DNA of 64,000 nt from Salinirubellus litoreus (GTDB lineage: Archaea; Halobacteriota; Halobacteria; Halobacteriales; Haloarculaceae). The position numbers and the translations under genes were made by a program. Where the stretch lies: positions 3,968,001 through 4,032,000 of the forward strand of contig NZ_CP147841.1 of the NCBI RefSeq assembly GCF_037335815.1. Reading direction: 5' to 3'. Under the pieces are notes generated by a model, which saw only the letters and a list, made by a program, of their open reading frames with translations, had not been told where the DNA came from and ran no database searches. This document shows, piece after piece, positions 33,926 to 42,497 of this stretch (the stretch's first letter is position 1; each line of letters begins with the position of its first letter).

Positions 33926-34444
33926 CTACCGGTCGGGCGAGCGCCCCCAGATGAACCCGGTGATGCTCTCCTTCTCGAAGTGGCAGTTGACCGCCCCGCC
34001 GGCCGCGGCCGCACAGAGCATCGCCCCGAGACCGTAGAGGGTCACCGTCTCGACTACGTAGTCGGGCGAGCCGGCCACGTTCCACCGCTCGGGATACGTA
34101 CCGAAGAAGAGGACGACCGCGGCCGAGCAGAGCACCGCTCCGGCCAGCGAGACGTAGGAGTTCCGTCCGACGTCCGGGAGGGCGACCACCAGCCCGTAGA
34201 GCAGCGCTGGCAGGCCGAACCCCGCGAGGACCCCGGCGAACCGACGGTAGGTCCAGTAGTTCTCGGAGGCGTATCCGAGCGACTCGCCGGCGAGGAACAG
34301 CCCGTACCCCCCGAGGAACGCGAGGATACCGAACAGCGCCAGCGCCTGTCCGATCCGTGCGTTCCGGTAGGTGGCCGAGCGGATCGTCCCGACGAGGTCG
34401 CGATAGCAGTCGATGAGTATCTCGGCGTGGCGCTCAAAAGACAT
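33926..34444 (-). CDS. DUF7139-like membrane protein
   Basis: 172 aa with four or five membrane segments (for example IGQALALFGILAFLGGYGLF, AGFGLPALLYGLVVALP, LAGAVLCSAAVVLFFGTYP and LYGLGAMLCAAAAGGAV). The N-terminal HAEILIDCYRDLVGTIRSAT and the C-terminal FEKESITGFIWG fit what I recall of DUF7139. On its strand ATTATGTAAGC centred near 34470 is 26 nt before the ATG, so the mRNA is probably leaderless. Function unknown. Confidence 0.65.
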   Translation of the reverse strand: MSFERHAEILIDCYRDLVGTIRSATYRNARIGQALALFGILAFLGGYGLFLAGESLGYASENYWTYRRFAGVLAGFGLPALLYGLVVALPDVGRNSYVSLAGAVLCSAAVVLFFGTYPERWNVAGSPDYVVETVTLYGLGAMLCAAAAGGAVNCHFEKESITGFIWGRSPDR

Positions 34445-34582
34445 TACAAATAGATAGGTTTCGGCTTACATAATGATTTCCCACGGGGGGTCGTGCTCTC
34501 GGCGAGGCTCGCGGGCGGCGACGGACCGCCGAGACGGCGGGGTCGAGGGGCGTTCCGTCGGCGTGACGAGCCGAGGTCCCGA

Positions 34583-35698
34583 TCAGTTCTCCCTGAGGAG
34601 CACGTCGTCGCCGTGTCGCTCGCGGAGCCGTCTGAGCTCCTCGCGGGACTCCAGTACCCGCGGGGTCGGTTCGGCGTACGCGTCGGCGAACAGGTCCTCG
34701 GGGTCGGCGTCGGGGCCGGACTCGGCGGCGTCGACGGCCTCGGCCACCCGCTCGCGGGCGAGTTCGCCCGCCGCCTCCACGCCCTCGTCGTCGAGGACAC
34801 CCCGCTCCCGGAGGTAGGCCTCGAACCGGTCGAGGGGATCGCGCTCGCGCCACTCCTCGACCTCCTCCTCCTCGCGGTAGGCGTCGGGGTCGTCGGCGGT
34901 GGTGTGCGCGCCGAAGCGGTACTCGACGGTCTCCAGCAGCGTGGGTCGCGGTCGCTCCCCGTCCGGGGAACGGGCCTTCTCGGCGGCCGCCGACATCGCG
35001 GCGTACGACGCGAGCGGATCCATTCCGTCGACCTGGATCCCGTCGAAGCCGTATGCGTGGGCCTTCTCCGCGATGGTCTCGCTCGCCGTCTGCCGTTCTC
35101 GGGGGACGGAGATCGCCCACCCGTTGTTGTGACAGACGAAGACCGCGGGGACGTCGAACACGCCCGCGAAGTTCAGGCCCTCGTGGAAGTCGCCCTCGGA
35201 GGTCGCCCCGTCGCCGAAGTGACAGACGGAGATCGCCTCGTCGCCCTTGAGCTTCTGTGCCCACGCGAGGCCGGTCGCGTGGGGGATGTGCCCCGCGATG
35301 GAGATGTTGAGCGGGAAGACGTTCACCTCAGCGAGCGCCTCGTTCCCGGACTCGTGGCCCGCCCAGTACCGGATGTACTCGTGGGGGAACCCGCGGGCGA
35401 TCACCGAACCGTGCTCGCGGTACTGGTAGGAGATCCAGTCCTCGGGCGAGAGGGCGTAGGTCGTGCCGATCTGCGAGCCCTCCTGTCCCGCCGACGGCGA
35501 GTAAGTCCCCATACGGCCCTGTCGCTGGAGGCTCACCATCCGCTCGTCGAAGTGCCGCGTCGTGCGCATGTCCCGATAGATCCCCAGCAGCGTCTCCTCG
35601 GACAGGTCCGGTTCGAGGTCTGGCGCGACCACCTGGCCGTCGCTGTCGAGCACCCGGACCGTATCGCCCGGGGCACGGTCGAAGAGGGAAGCGTCCAT
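34583..35698 (-). CDS. 2-oxoacid dehydrogenase E1 component, alpha subunit (orphan)
   Basis: 371 aa from the ATG at 35698. The thiamine diphosphate motif GDG...NN is clear: CHFGDGATSEGDFHEGLNFA then FVCHNNGWAISVP. The phosphorylation-loop-like EYRFGAHTTADDPDAYRE and the opening LLGIYRDMRTTRHFDERMV are E1-alpha hallmarks. It would decarboxylate pyruvate or branched-chain 2-oxoacids together with an E1-beta, E2 and E3. None of these is adjacent: the neighbours are a DUF7139 protein and a zinc-ribbon micro-protein. The substrate is therefore open. Confidence 0.9.
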   Translation of the reverse strand: MDASLFDRAPGDTVRVLDSDGQVVAPDLEPDLSEETLLGIYRDMRTTRHFDERMVSLQRQGRMGTYSPSAGQEGSQIGTTYALSPEDWISYQYREHGSVIARGFPHEYIRYWAGHESGNEALAEVNVFPLNISIAGHIPHATGLAWAQKLKGDEAISVCHFGDGATSEGDFHEGLNFAGVFDVPAVFVCHNNGWAISVPRERQTASETIAEKAHAYGFDGIQVDGMDPLASYAAMSAAAEKARSPDGERPRPTLLETVEYRFGAHTTADDPDAYREEEEVEEWRERDPLDRFEAYLRERGVLDDEGVEAAGELARERVAEAVDAAESGPDADPEDLFADAYAEPTPRVLESREELRRLRERHGDDVLLREN

Positions 35699-35935
35699 GT
35701 CCGGGTTGGCACGCCCCGCCCATATCAATCCGCCCGTCCCGGAGGCGATAGAACGGGGTCGAACCCGGCGGCCGGCACGTCGGTCACGGGGTCGCCCACC
35801 GCCCGGTCCCGTCTCGCCGGTACCGTCGGACCCCTCCGAGCGTGTCACCCGCGGCGTGCTACAGGGCGAGACCGAGTACGACGGGTGGTGGGAACGGGTC
35901 CGCGGGATCGGTCGGAGTCGTGGAGGCTCGCGGGC

Positions 35936-36103
35936 TCAGTCGGGGTCTGCCAGCTCGTCGCCCGAGAGGACGGTGAAATCGCCGTTCCCGCACTCGCAGT
36001 TCCCGTCCGTGCCGAGCGCTCGCCACTCGCCGTCCCTCCTGTAGAGCGGGTACGTGGCCGCGCATTCGGTACACTGTCCGAGCGCCTCCGCCTGTGAAGC
36101 CAT
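35936..36103 (-). CDS. zinc-ribbon micro-protein
   Basis: 55 aa from the ATG at 36103 (MASQAEALGQCTECAATYPL). C-x2-C in QCTECAA and C-x-C in NCECGNGDF form a compact zinc ribbon, and the tail TVLSGDELADPD is acidic. Typical of haloarchaeal small zinc-finger proteins. An upstream in-frame ATG at 36163 would add 20 residues of unlike composition. Function unknown. Confidence 0.7.
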   Translation of the reverse strand: MASQAEALGQCTECAATYPLYRRDGEWRALGTDGNCECGNGDFTVLSGDELADPD

Positions 36104-36211
36104 CGGTCGAGGGAGGCTCGACGAGGGGATATCCGTATCGTGAGCAGTGCGCACAGTGCTCACCCGCCCGAGGCTCTCACGTGGTCCCGCTACGCGCCGG
36201 AGGGTCCGGCG

Positions 36212-37018
36212 TTACCAGTCGTACTCCGTGTTCAGGACCATCTCGACCTCGTCGGGCGAGAACTCGGCGCGAACCGCGTCCACGAGTGGCTCGGCTCCGA
36301 CCACGACACGACCCTCCGAGACGGCCGCCCAGTCCGAGGCCCCGTCGGCCACCGTCTTCAGCACGCCGCCGGCCTCCCGGACGAGGACGACACCCGCAGC
36401 CATGTCCCACGGCGCGAGCGCGGTGAGCACGCCCACGTCGGACCAGCCCGACGCCACCCAGCTCTCGGTCATCACCGCGCTCCCGACCTGCTGTGCGCCC
36501 TCGGTCAGCCGCGCGACCGCCGGGTAGATCCGTTCCCGACCCTTCCCGGTCACGATGGGGTACGACCGACCCAGATCCCGCTCGTCGGACACCGACAGCC
36601 GCTCGGCCCCGCGGTACGCGCCACGCCCCGCGACCGCGTAGAATAGGTAGTCCAGTTCCGGCATGTACCACACCCCGACCGTCGGCTCGTCGGCCTCCAC
36701 CAGCGCGACGGCACACCCATACAGCGGCTGTTGGTACGAGAAGTTCCGCGTGCCGTCGATCGGATCGACGACCCAGTAGGTGTCCTCGCCCTCGATGTCA
36801 CCGCCGTACTCCTCCCCGAAGACCGGGTTATCGGAGCCGTCCCGGAGGTGCTCGCGGACGATGGATTCGGCCTCCCGGTCGGCCGCAGTCACGATCGAGT
36901 CGTTCCCCTTCCGCTCGCTCGGCGTCGTCGTCTTGACCGATGCGGCCCGCTCCCCGGCCTCCTTCGCGGCGCGAACCGCCAGTTCGAGGCGGGAGTCGGA
37001 TATCTGAAGGTCGCTCAT
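36212..37018 (-). CDS. inositol monophosphatase family protein
   Basis: 268 aa from the ATG at 37018. The lithium-sensitive phosphatase motifs are present: DREAESIVREHL, PVFGEEYGGD (Glu-Glu metal ligands), YWVVDPIDGTRNFSYQQPLYG (D-P-I-D-G-T-x-N-F) and LAPWDMAAGVVLVREAGG (W-D-x-A-x-G). It hydrolyses inositol-1-phosphate, fructose-1,6-bisphosphate or PAP in relatives; archaeal members often are FBPases. Alone on its strand. Confidence 0.92.
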   Translation of the reverse strand: MSDLQISDSRLELAVRAAKEAGERAASVKTTTPSERKGNDSIVTAADREAESIVREHLRDGSDNPVFGEEYGGDIEGEDTYWVVDPIDGTRNFSYQQPLYGCAVALVEADEPTVGVWYMPELDYLFYAVAGRGAYRGAERLSVSDERDLGRSYPIVTGKGRERIYPAVARLTEGAQQVGSAVMTESWVASGWSDVGVLTALAPWDMAAGVVLVREAGGVLKTVADGASDWAAVSEGRVVVGAEPLVDAVRAEFSPDEVEMVLNTEYDW

Positions 37019-37244
37019 ACCCCGGAGAGCTCCAGATACGCCAAAGTCCTTCCCGTTGCGGTGGGTCGTCGGGCTCCGCCCGCGGTGGCCGCCCCGGGGA
37101 GTCAAAGCACGTCGAGCACCCGGGCCAGGGATCGGAGAGTCCGTCCCCTGCTCGGTGCGCCCTCGATTCGACACCGCCTCCGATCCATCACCGGGCGAGG
37201 ACCTCGACGCGGACCGTCGATCGTCGACCTCGGCCGCTCGTTCG

Positions 37245-37688
37245 TCACGTGTGTCGGACGATGTGGACGTCGTAGCCGGGATCCTCCGAGACCGGTGAGC
37301 CGACGCTGGTGATGGGCGTCGAGACGCGCCCCGCGTTCTCCGAGCCGACGAACACGATCGAGGCGTCGATCTCGTGGGCGACCTGACGGATGGTCCGGGC
37401 GACGTCGAGCGGGGTCGCCGCCATCTCGCCGGCGTCGGTCGGCGTCTCGCGGCGGAACGTGGCGTCGGGTGCCACCTCCCTGACGCTCGCCTCGAGCCGT
37501 TCGGCGATCGCGTCCGGGTCGTACGGCTCGTCCCCGTCGATCCAGCCGCGCCCGCGGGCGAACCGCTCGTCGTCGGTGACGACCGAGAGGACGACCAGCG
37601 GCTCGTCGGTCAGTTCGGCGAACTCGGTCGCCCGGCGCAGCGCCGCCGTCGCCAGCTCGGATCCGTCGAACGGGACCAGTATGACCAT
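37245..37688 (-). CDS. universal stress protein (UspA family)
   Basis: 147 aa from the ATG at 37688. MVILVPFDGSELATAALRRA is the usual Usp opening, VVLSVVTDDERFARGRGWID the second strand and loop, and DASIVFVGSENAGRVSTPIT then SVGSPVSEDPGYDVHIVRHT the ending. The canonical GxxGx9GS is degenerate (VGSENAGRVSTPITSVGS). Divergent from the S9 peptidase gene about 90 bp away. Confidence 0.85.
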   Translation of the reverse strand: MVILVPFDGSELATAALRRATEFAELTDEPLVVLSVVTDDERFARGRGWIDGDEPYDPDAIAERLEASVREVAPDATFRRETPTDAGEMAATPLDVARTIRQVAHEIDASIVFVGSENAGRVSTPITSVGSPVSEDPGYDVHIVRHT

Positions 37689-37778
37689 GCGGCCCGTACG
37701 TCGTCCGGGCGTATAGTTCCCGCCGCCGGGGACCTCGAACCCCCCACGCTGATGTGCCGTCCGTCCGGTTTCCGCGGC

Positions 37779-39848
37779 ATGACTGCCGAGCCGATACCGA
37801 CGGACGCCTACTACGACCTGACCCGGGTGACGGAGGTGGCCGTCTCCCCGGACGGCGATCGGGTCGCGTTCGTGGCCACCGACGCCGACCCCGAGGAGGA
37901 GAGCCACCGGACGTCGCTGTTCGTCGTCCCGGCCGACGGCTCGCGCGAACCGCACCGGCTCACTCGTGCATCCGATGGGGGTTCGCCGACGTGGAGTCCC
38001 GACGGATCACGGCTCGCGTTCACCGCCGCCCGCGAGGAGGACCTCGAACTCGCCGTCGAGCGAGGTGCCGAGACGGCGGACGACGAGAGCGACGAGGGCC
38101 CCATCGGCGAGGGGCCCCGCTCGCACGTCTGGGTCTTCGACCTCGAACTCGGCGGGGACGCCAGACTGGTCACCACCGACGAGTCGTTCCCGGAGGGGGT
38201 GAGCGGGTTCGACTGGGGGCCGGCGGGCGACCGTCTCGTCGTGGCCGCGCGCGACCCCACGGACGAACAGCGCGAGTACCTCCGCTCGCGACGGGAGGAG
38301 GACGGCCCCGTGGTGACCGAACGGCTCCAGCACAAGGGCGACGGCACGGGCTGGCTCGACGACGTCACCACCTACCTGTTCGTCGTCGACGCCGTGACCC
38401 GGGAGGCCCGCCGGCTCGACGACGCCTACGGCGGCGGGGCCCTGGAGTTCATGACCGGCCTCGACCCGGCGTGGGGCACCGACCGCATCGCCTTCCTCTC
38501 GAACCGGACCGAGGAGCCGGACGACTCCGGTGCGATGGACGTCTACACGATCCGCCCGGACGGCACCGGGCTGGAGCGCCGGACGGAGGGGGACGTGACG
38601 GCGATGAGCCTCGCGTGGGACGACGCGGGGGATCGGCTGGCGTTCACGGCGGGCGATCCGGAGGACTGGACGCGACCGGTCGAGGTGTACCTCCTCGAGG
38701 ACGTCGAGGTACGGTCGCGGAGTGGATCGCTCGACCACACGGTCGCGCACTTCGGGGAGCCGGTCTGGACCGACGACGGCGATCTCGTGGGGCTGTTCGC
38801 CGACGAGGCTCGACACCGGCCCGCGAAGCTCTCGGGCGAATCCCCCGAGTTCCTCGCGGACCTCGGGCCGTACCACACCGTCGCGAGGCTCGACGCCGAC
38901 GGCGGGACGACGGCGCTCCTCGTGACCCACCCGAGCGAGGGGACGGACGTCCGTACCGTCCCCACCGAGCGGCTGCTGTCCGCTTCGAACGACGAGTCGC
39001 TTCGGGAGGCGACGACGCGGCTGAGCGAGACGAACGCCGACCTCCTCGCCGAGTACCCGATGCCCGAGGCCCGGCGGGTTACCTTCGAGTCCGACGGGCG
39101 CGAACTCGACGCCGTCGCCTACCTCCCCGCGGGGTTCGAGGCGGACGACGACCCGCGGCCGTTGATCGTCTCGATCCACGGCGGCCCGGTCTCCTACGAC
39201 CTCCCGGAGTTCCGCTTCGAGTACGCGATGTGGGCCTCGCGGGGGTACGTCGTGATCTGTCCGAACTACCGCGGCGGGGCCTCCTACGGCTACGAGTTCG
39301 CCCGCACGCTCCGCGGGAAGTGGGGAACCGTCGAGGTCGACGACGTCGTCGCGTGCGCGGAGTCGATCCACGAGCGGGGGTGGGCCGACCCCGACCGCGT
39401 GTTCGGCCGCGGTATCTCCTACGGCGGCATCGCACAGGGCCACATCGTCGCACGGACGGACCTGTTCACCGCTGCCGCCCCCGAGCACGGCATCTACGAT
39501 CTCAGATCCGAGTTCGGGACGAGCGACTCACACACGCACGTCGAATCGGAGTTCGGCCTCCCCTGGGAGGACCCCGAGGCGTTCGCGGCGGGTTCCTCGA
39601 TCACCGACGTGGACCAGATCGAGACGCCGTTGCTGATCATGGCCGGTAGCGAGGACTGGCGCTGTCCACCCTCCCAGTCCGAACAGCTCTACGTCAGCGT
39701 CAGAAAGCGAGGGGTCCCGGCGAAGCTGGTGATGTACGACGACCACCACGACGTCAGCGCCCCCGACCGCGCGGTCCACCGGTTCGACCAGCTCGTCGAC
39801 TGGTACGAGCGCCACGACCCGGCACGCGAGGGCGACGACGACGACTGA
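37779..39848 (+). CDS. S9 family peptidase (acylaminoacyl peptidase/POP-like)
   Basis: 689 aa from the ATG at 37779. Residues 1-400 form a beta-propeller with TolB/WD-like repeats (DGDRVAFVATD, SPDGSRLAFTAA, TDRIAFLSNRTEE, DDAGDRLAFTAGD). Residues 420-689 are an alpha/beta hydrolase: LIVSIHGGPVSY (oxyanion HGGP), VFGRGISYGGIAQGHI with the nucleophile Ser547 in GISYGG, the Asp region LLIMAGSEDWRCP, and the His region VMYDDHHDVSAP. Such enzymes cleave N-acylated residues or short oligopeptides; no signal peptide, so cytoplasmic. Confidence 0.92.
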   Translation: MTAEPIPTDAYYDLTRVTEVAVSPDGDRVAFVATDADPEEESHRTSLFVVPADGSREPHRLTRASDGGSPTWSPDGSRLAFTAAREEDLELAVERGAETADDESDEGPIGEGPRSHVWVFDLELGGDARLVTTDESFPEGVSGFDWGPAGDRLVVAARDPTDEQREYLRSRREEDGPVVTERLQHKGDGTGWLDDVTTYLFVVDAVTREARRLDDAYGGGALEFMTGLDPAWGTDRIAFLSNRTEEPDDSGAMDVYTIRPDGTGLERRTEGDVTAMSLAWDDAGDRLAFTAGDPEDWTRPVEVYLLEDVEVRSRSGSLDHTVAHFGEPVWTDDGDLVGLFADEARHRPAKLSGESPEFLADLGPYHTVARLDADGGTTALLVTHPSEGTDVRTVPTERLLSASNDESLREATTRLSETNADLLAEYPMPEARRVTFESDGRELDAVAYLPAGFEADDDPRPLIVSIHGGPVSYDLPEFRFEYAMWASRGYVVICPNYRGGASYGYEFARTLRGKWGTVEVDDVVACAESIHERGWADPDRVFGRGISYGGIAQGHIVARTDLFTAAAPEHGIYDLRSEFGTSDSHTHVESEFGLPWEDPEAFAAGSSITDVDQIETPLLIMAGSEDWRCPPSQSEQLYVSVRKRGVPAKLVMYDDHHDVSAPDRAVHRFDQLVDWYERHDPAREGDDDD

Positions 39849-40159
39849 GACGGAGCGTCGTAACGATTTACCGGTGATCACTCGAGCGAGGTGCGTGATC
39901 GACGGTGAAAGAATACAGCGGCTCTGTTGAAATCCTCAATCGATGACGTGTTCTCGGGGCCGTGCTGCATATAGCGCGCGAGTCGGTCACGCGATCGGAG
40001 GCGGGTATTCACAGCTATGGATGATCCCGGATTAGGCCTTCGGACATCACGTATTCTCAAACGTGTACATTGGTGTATTGATAATTATGACGGATTAATG
40101 TAAATAGATTTATTAGTATTCCTCACATGAATATGCGTGCCCATACGGGCAGGATCAGT
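39849..40159. other. AT-rich intergenic region with promoter for the Tat protein
   Basis: No gene seen. Composition drops sharply after the S9 peptidase stop. Towards the right, TGTAAATAGATTTATTAGTA contains a TATA box (GATTTATTA, centre near 40112), placing transcription start near 40138, about 22 nt before the chosen start codon at 40160. Confidence 0.5.
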
Positions 40160-40693
40160 ATGATAACTAAAAACAAACCCAAGCTAACGAGGCGGAAAGT
40201 TCTACGAGCGGGCGCAGTTACGGGAGCCCTGATGACGATACCCGCAAGTGCGACTGCCAGTCAATCCCAACCCTACACTGATATCCAAGGGAATCCAGGT
40301 CCGGGCGAGGTTACGCTCACGTTCATCAACAACACCAACTTTCCGTATGCGTTTGATCACCGTGCAGACGGTGAAAGCCCTGCGGGGACGTTCCCGTTCA
40401 GCGACGACACTATTGGCCAAGGGCCCTGCGAAGGGCGCAAGTGGGGCCCCTACTACAACATAACTAACGTCGGTCCGAACTCCACGGAGCAGGTGACGGT
40501 AGAAGCCGCGCACAAAGTCGAGGCGCAAGCAGTCCTCGGGCCGGAGCAGAACTATTACACCTGCTGGAAAACGTTCTATCCCGAGCAACCCGATAGTAAG
40601 AACGACTGCAAGCGTGGCGGCTGGAAAGACTATCATTTCAAGAACCAGGGACAGTGTATCAGGTACGTCAACACGGGTAAGGACAGCCGGTAG
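40160..40693 (+). CDS. Tat-exported small protein with cysteine-rich C-terminal motif
   Basis: 177 aa from the ATG at 40160; earlier ATGs at 40127 and 40133 would start at or before the predicted transcript. The signal peptide is Tat-type: TRRKVLRAG, hydrophobic AVTGALMTIPASA, then TASQSQP. The mature part is beta-rich (GEVTLTFINNTNFPYAFDHR). It ends in DCKRGGWKDYHFKNQGQCIR and YVNTGK, a short C-K-x-G-G-W ... F-K-N-Q-G-x-C motif seen at the C-termini of many bacterial secreted proteins. Lower GC and odd codon use suggest acquisition by transfer. Confidence 0.75.
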   Translation: MITKNKPKLTRRKVLRAGAVTGALMTIPASATASQSQPYTDIQGNPGPGEVTLTFINNTNFPYAFDHRADGESPAGTFPFSDDTIGQGPCEGRKWGPYYNITNVGPNSTEQVTVEAAHKVEAQAVLGPEQNYYTCWKTFYPEQPDSKNDCKRGGWKDYHFKNQGQCIRYVNTGKDSR

Positions 40694-41015
40694 CGTCGTC
40701 AGAACCGGTGCACCAGCCCATCGCCGGGTGCAACACTCCCGGACCAGATTATTTTGCGGTTTCCGACACACATGATCTCTTATTTACGTGAGACGAAGGC
40801 CGAACACCTCTCGACTATGAAACGTGACAGGGAGTTCCAGTTGAGACGATTATGACCGGGACCATGGCACTGTACTGCATTTATGCTCTGTATGCAGCAT
40901 TCACCGCCTGACAGCTCCTTGGTAGTTCAATCAAGCGCCGCTGCATAGAGGACATGAATGGGTCATCAGTTTGGCCCGCGATTTTCACCGATTTGAATCG
41001 GTCAGGACAGTTTGT
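40694..41015. other. AT-rich intergenic region, no gene seen
   Basis: About 320 bp of lower GC. Only very short frames occur, such as an 18-codon hydrophobic one (MTGTMALYCIYALYAAFTA) near 40852. No repeats, RNA or terminators are evident. Probably part of the accessory patch. Confidence 0.4.
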
Positions 41016-41237
41016 TCAGGGACCGTATCCAAGCAGGCCGAGAATGACAAGCGCGATACCGCTCAGAATCACAAAGAATGCGGTCATAGCAGCGTACGCG
41101 TGTTGTTCCTGTTTCGCCGTTTCAGGGTCTGATTCCCACTGGTTCGCACTTGGATAGTTGCGGATTGACAGTGGGCGGGCCAGTGCGTATCCTCCAACGA
41201 AGACACACAGAACGCCTGTCGCCTCTGTAAGTACCAT
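41016..41237 (-). CDS. small membrane protein, unknown function
   Basis: 73 aa from the ATG at 41237 (MVLTEATGVLCVFVGGYALA). Two membrane segments (about 6-22 and 50-70, AMTAFFVILSGIALVILGLL) flank a hydrophilic loop SIRNYPSANQWESDPETAKQ. The in-frame extension to 41315 is less hydrophobic and I leave it out. AT-rich like its surroundings, it belongs to the accessory patch. No family recognised. Confidence 0.5.
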   Translation of the reverse strand: MVLTEATGVLCVFVGGYALARPLSIRNYPSANQWESDPETAKQEQHAYAAMTAFFVILSGIALVILGLLGYGP

Positions 41238-41462
41238 ACGCTTTCCGTGCAACCCAACCAGAACAGTGCATACTAAACCTTCTGCCGCTCGCCCATGGGA
41301 CTCCACAATACGCACATTTCCACACGGATGTTTCGCTGATGGAGGTGCGAAATAAATTCCGCCTGCTTGCTGGATACACCCTCTGTATATTGCACGCCGT
41401 ACGTATCACATTCTGTGGATTTCAACAGATCCACTACGACAGTCCGTACGAGCGTTCGGCCC

Positions 41463-41801
41463 TCAGGTGAGGAGGACGACGACGTTCCAGGCGGTGACGA
41501 ACACGCCGGTGGCGGCGACCCCCATCGGGATCGCCACCCGGGCCGGCCAGCCGAGCAGTCGCCACGCGAGGTAGAACGTCCCGAGCGAGGTGAGCTTCAG
41601 CACGACCAGGACGGGGAGGCCGAACTCGCCCACCAGCCCGGCCGCGACCGGTCCCGCTTCGGCCCCCCGTCCCGTCGACAGTCCGACGAGCGTCGTGAGG
41701 AGGTCGCCGAGCCCGTAGCCGAGCAGGACGACGGTCCAGAGGCCGCGCTCGCGGCGGGCGAGCCAGGCGAACCCCGCCTCGTACCGGTCCAGTACGGACA
41801 T
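41463..41801 (-). CDS. haloarchaeal membrane protein, unknown function
   Basis: 112 aa with three or four membrane segments: GLWTVVLLGYGLGDLLTTLV, EFGLPVLVVLKLTSLGTFYL and VAIPMGVAATGVFVTAWNVV. The G-D-L-x-T-T start of the first segment and N-V-V-V near the end resemble the DUF5658 group of small membrane proteins, but I am not certain. High GC shows it is back in host-type sequence. It is followed by another small membrane protein gene upstream on the same strand. Confidence 0.65.
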   Translation of the reverse strand: MSVLDRYEAGFAWLARRERGLWTVVLLGYGLGDLLTTLVGLSTGRGAEAGPVAAGLVGEFGLPVLVVLKLTSLGTFYLAWRLLGWPARVAIPMGVAATGVFVTAWNVVVLLT

Positions 41802-41876
41802 CAGGGCTCCGAGGGTGGGGGACCGTCCGCTGGAGGGCTCGGGCGTGCCGCGAGGGGACCGTCGTCTGCCATCGGT

Positions 41877-42047
41877 TCAGGCCGGGACGAGCACCACGCT
41901 CGTCGCCGCCGCGAGGACCAGCACGATCACGAGAATAGTGAGGAACTCCACGATCTCCCGCCGATCCCCGAGTCCGAACGTGGGGGCGAACGGCTCCTCG
42001 GCGTCCGATTCGGCCTCGACGGCGACCCCGCGTTCGACGCTATCCAT
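41877..42047 (-). CDS. single-pass membrane micro-protein
   Basis: 56 aa from the ATG at 42047. An acidic N-terminus (MDSVERGVAVEAESDAEEPF) and GLGDRREIVEFL precede one C-terminal membrane helix, LTILVIVLVLAAATSVVLVP. The layout is of a tail-anchored micro-protein. Divergent from the zinc-ribbon gene at 42157. No family recognised. Confidence 0.55.
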   Translation of the reverse strand: MDSVERGVAVEAESDAEEPFAPTFGLGDRREIVEFLTILVIVLVLAAATSVVLVPA

Positions 42048-42156
42048 ATCGACGGATACCGGCGGTGCCCGTATAAACTTCGACCGACGATCAGTTTCTG
42101 TGTTCGTCGCGGGCGCGAGCGAGAAGGACTTACCCCTCCGTCCCCAGGATCCCCCT

Positions 42157-42429
42157 GTGGAAGACGAAAGCGACGGGAGTCCAGGCCGGGACGCCCCCGT
42201 CGGGCGTGACGAGGAGCCGGTCGGTTCGGAGGAGGACACGTTCGTTTCCCTCCGTGCCGGACCGACGCGGCTCGTTCCCGTGCGAAGCAGGGCCGCCAGG
42301 CGCGAACTCCGCGAGGGCGACCGGCGGCTCCTCCACTGTCTCGCCTGCGGCCGACAGGTCGTCGCCCGACGCCACGGCGGCACCTGCCTGCTCTGTGGCT
42401 CCGAAGCGGTGATCGTCGAGACGGTGTGA
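42157..42429 (+). CDS. zinc-ribbon protein, unknown function
   Basis: 90 aa from a GTG at 42157. GGACTTACCCC about 26 nt upstream may be the TATA region, giving a leaderless GTG message. The first half is acidic; the second half contains a four-cysteine ribbon, LLHCLACGRQVVARRHGGTC then LLCGSEAVIVETV (C-x2-C ... C-x2-C). The longer ORF in this frame starts inside opposite-strand genes and is rejected. Likely a nucleic-acid-binding micro-protein. Confidence 0.6.
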   Translation: MEDESDGSPGRDAPVGRDEEPVGSEEDTFVSLRAGPTRLVPVRSRAARRELREGDRRLLHCLACGRQVVARRHGGTCLLCGSEAVIVETV

Positions 42430-42497
42430 CGCCGGTCGAGGCGGCGTCGCTCGCGTGTCGGGGCGACCACCGACCGCGCCCCCGATCGGGCGGTCGG

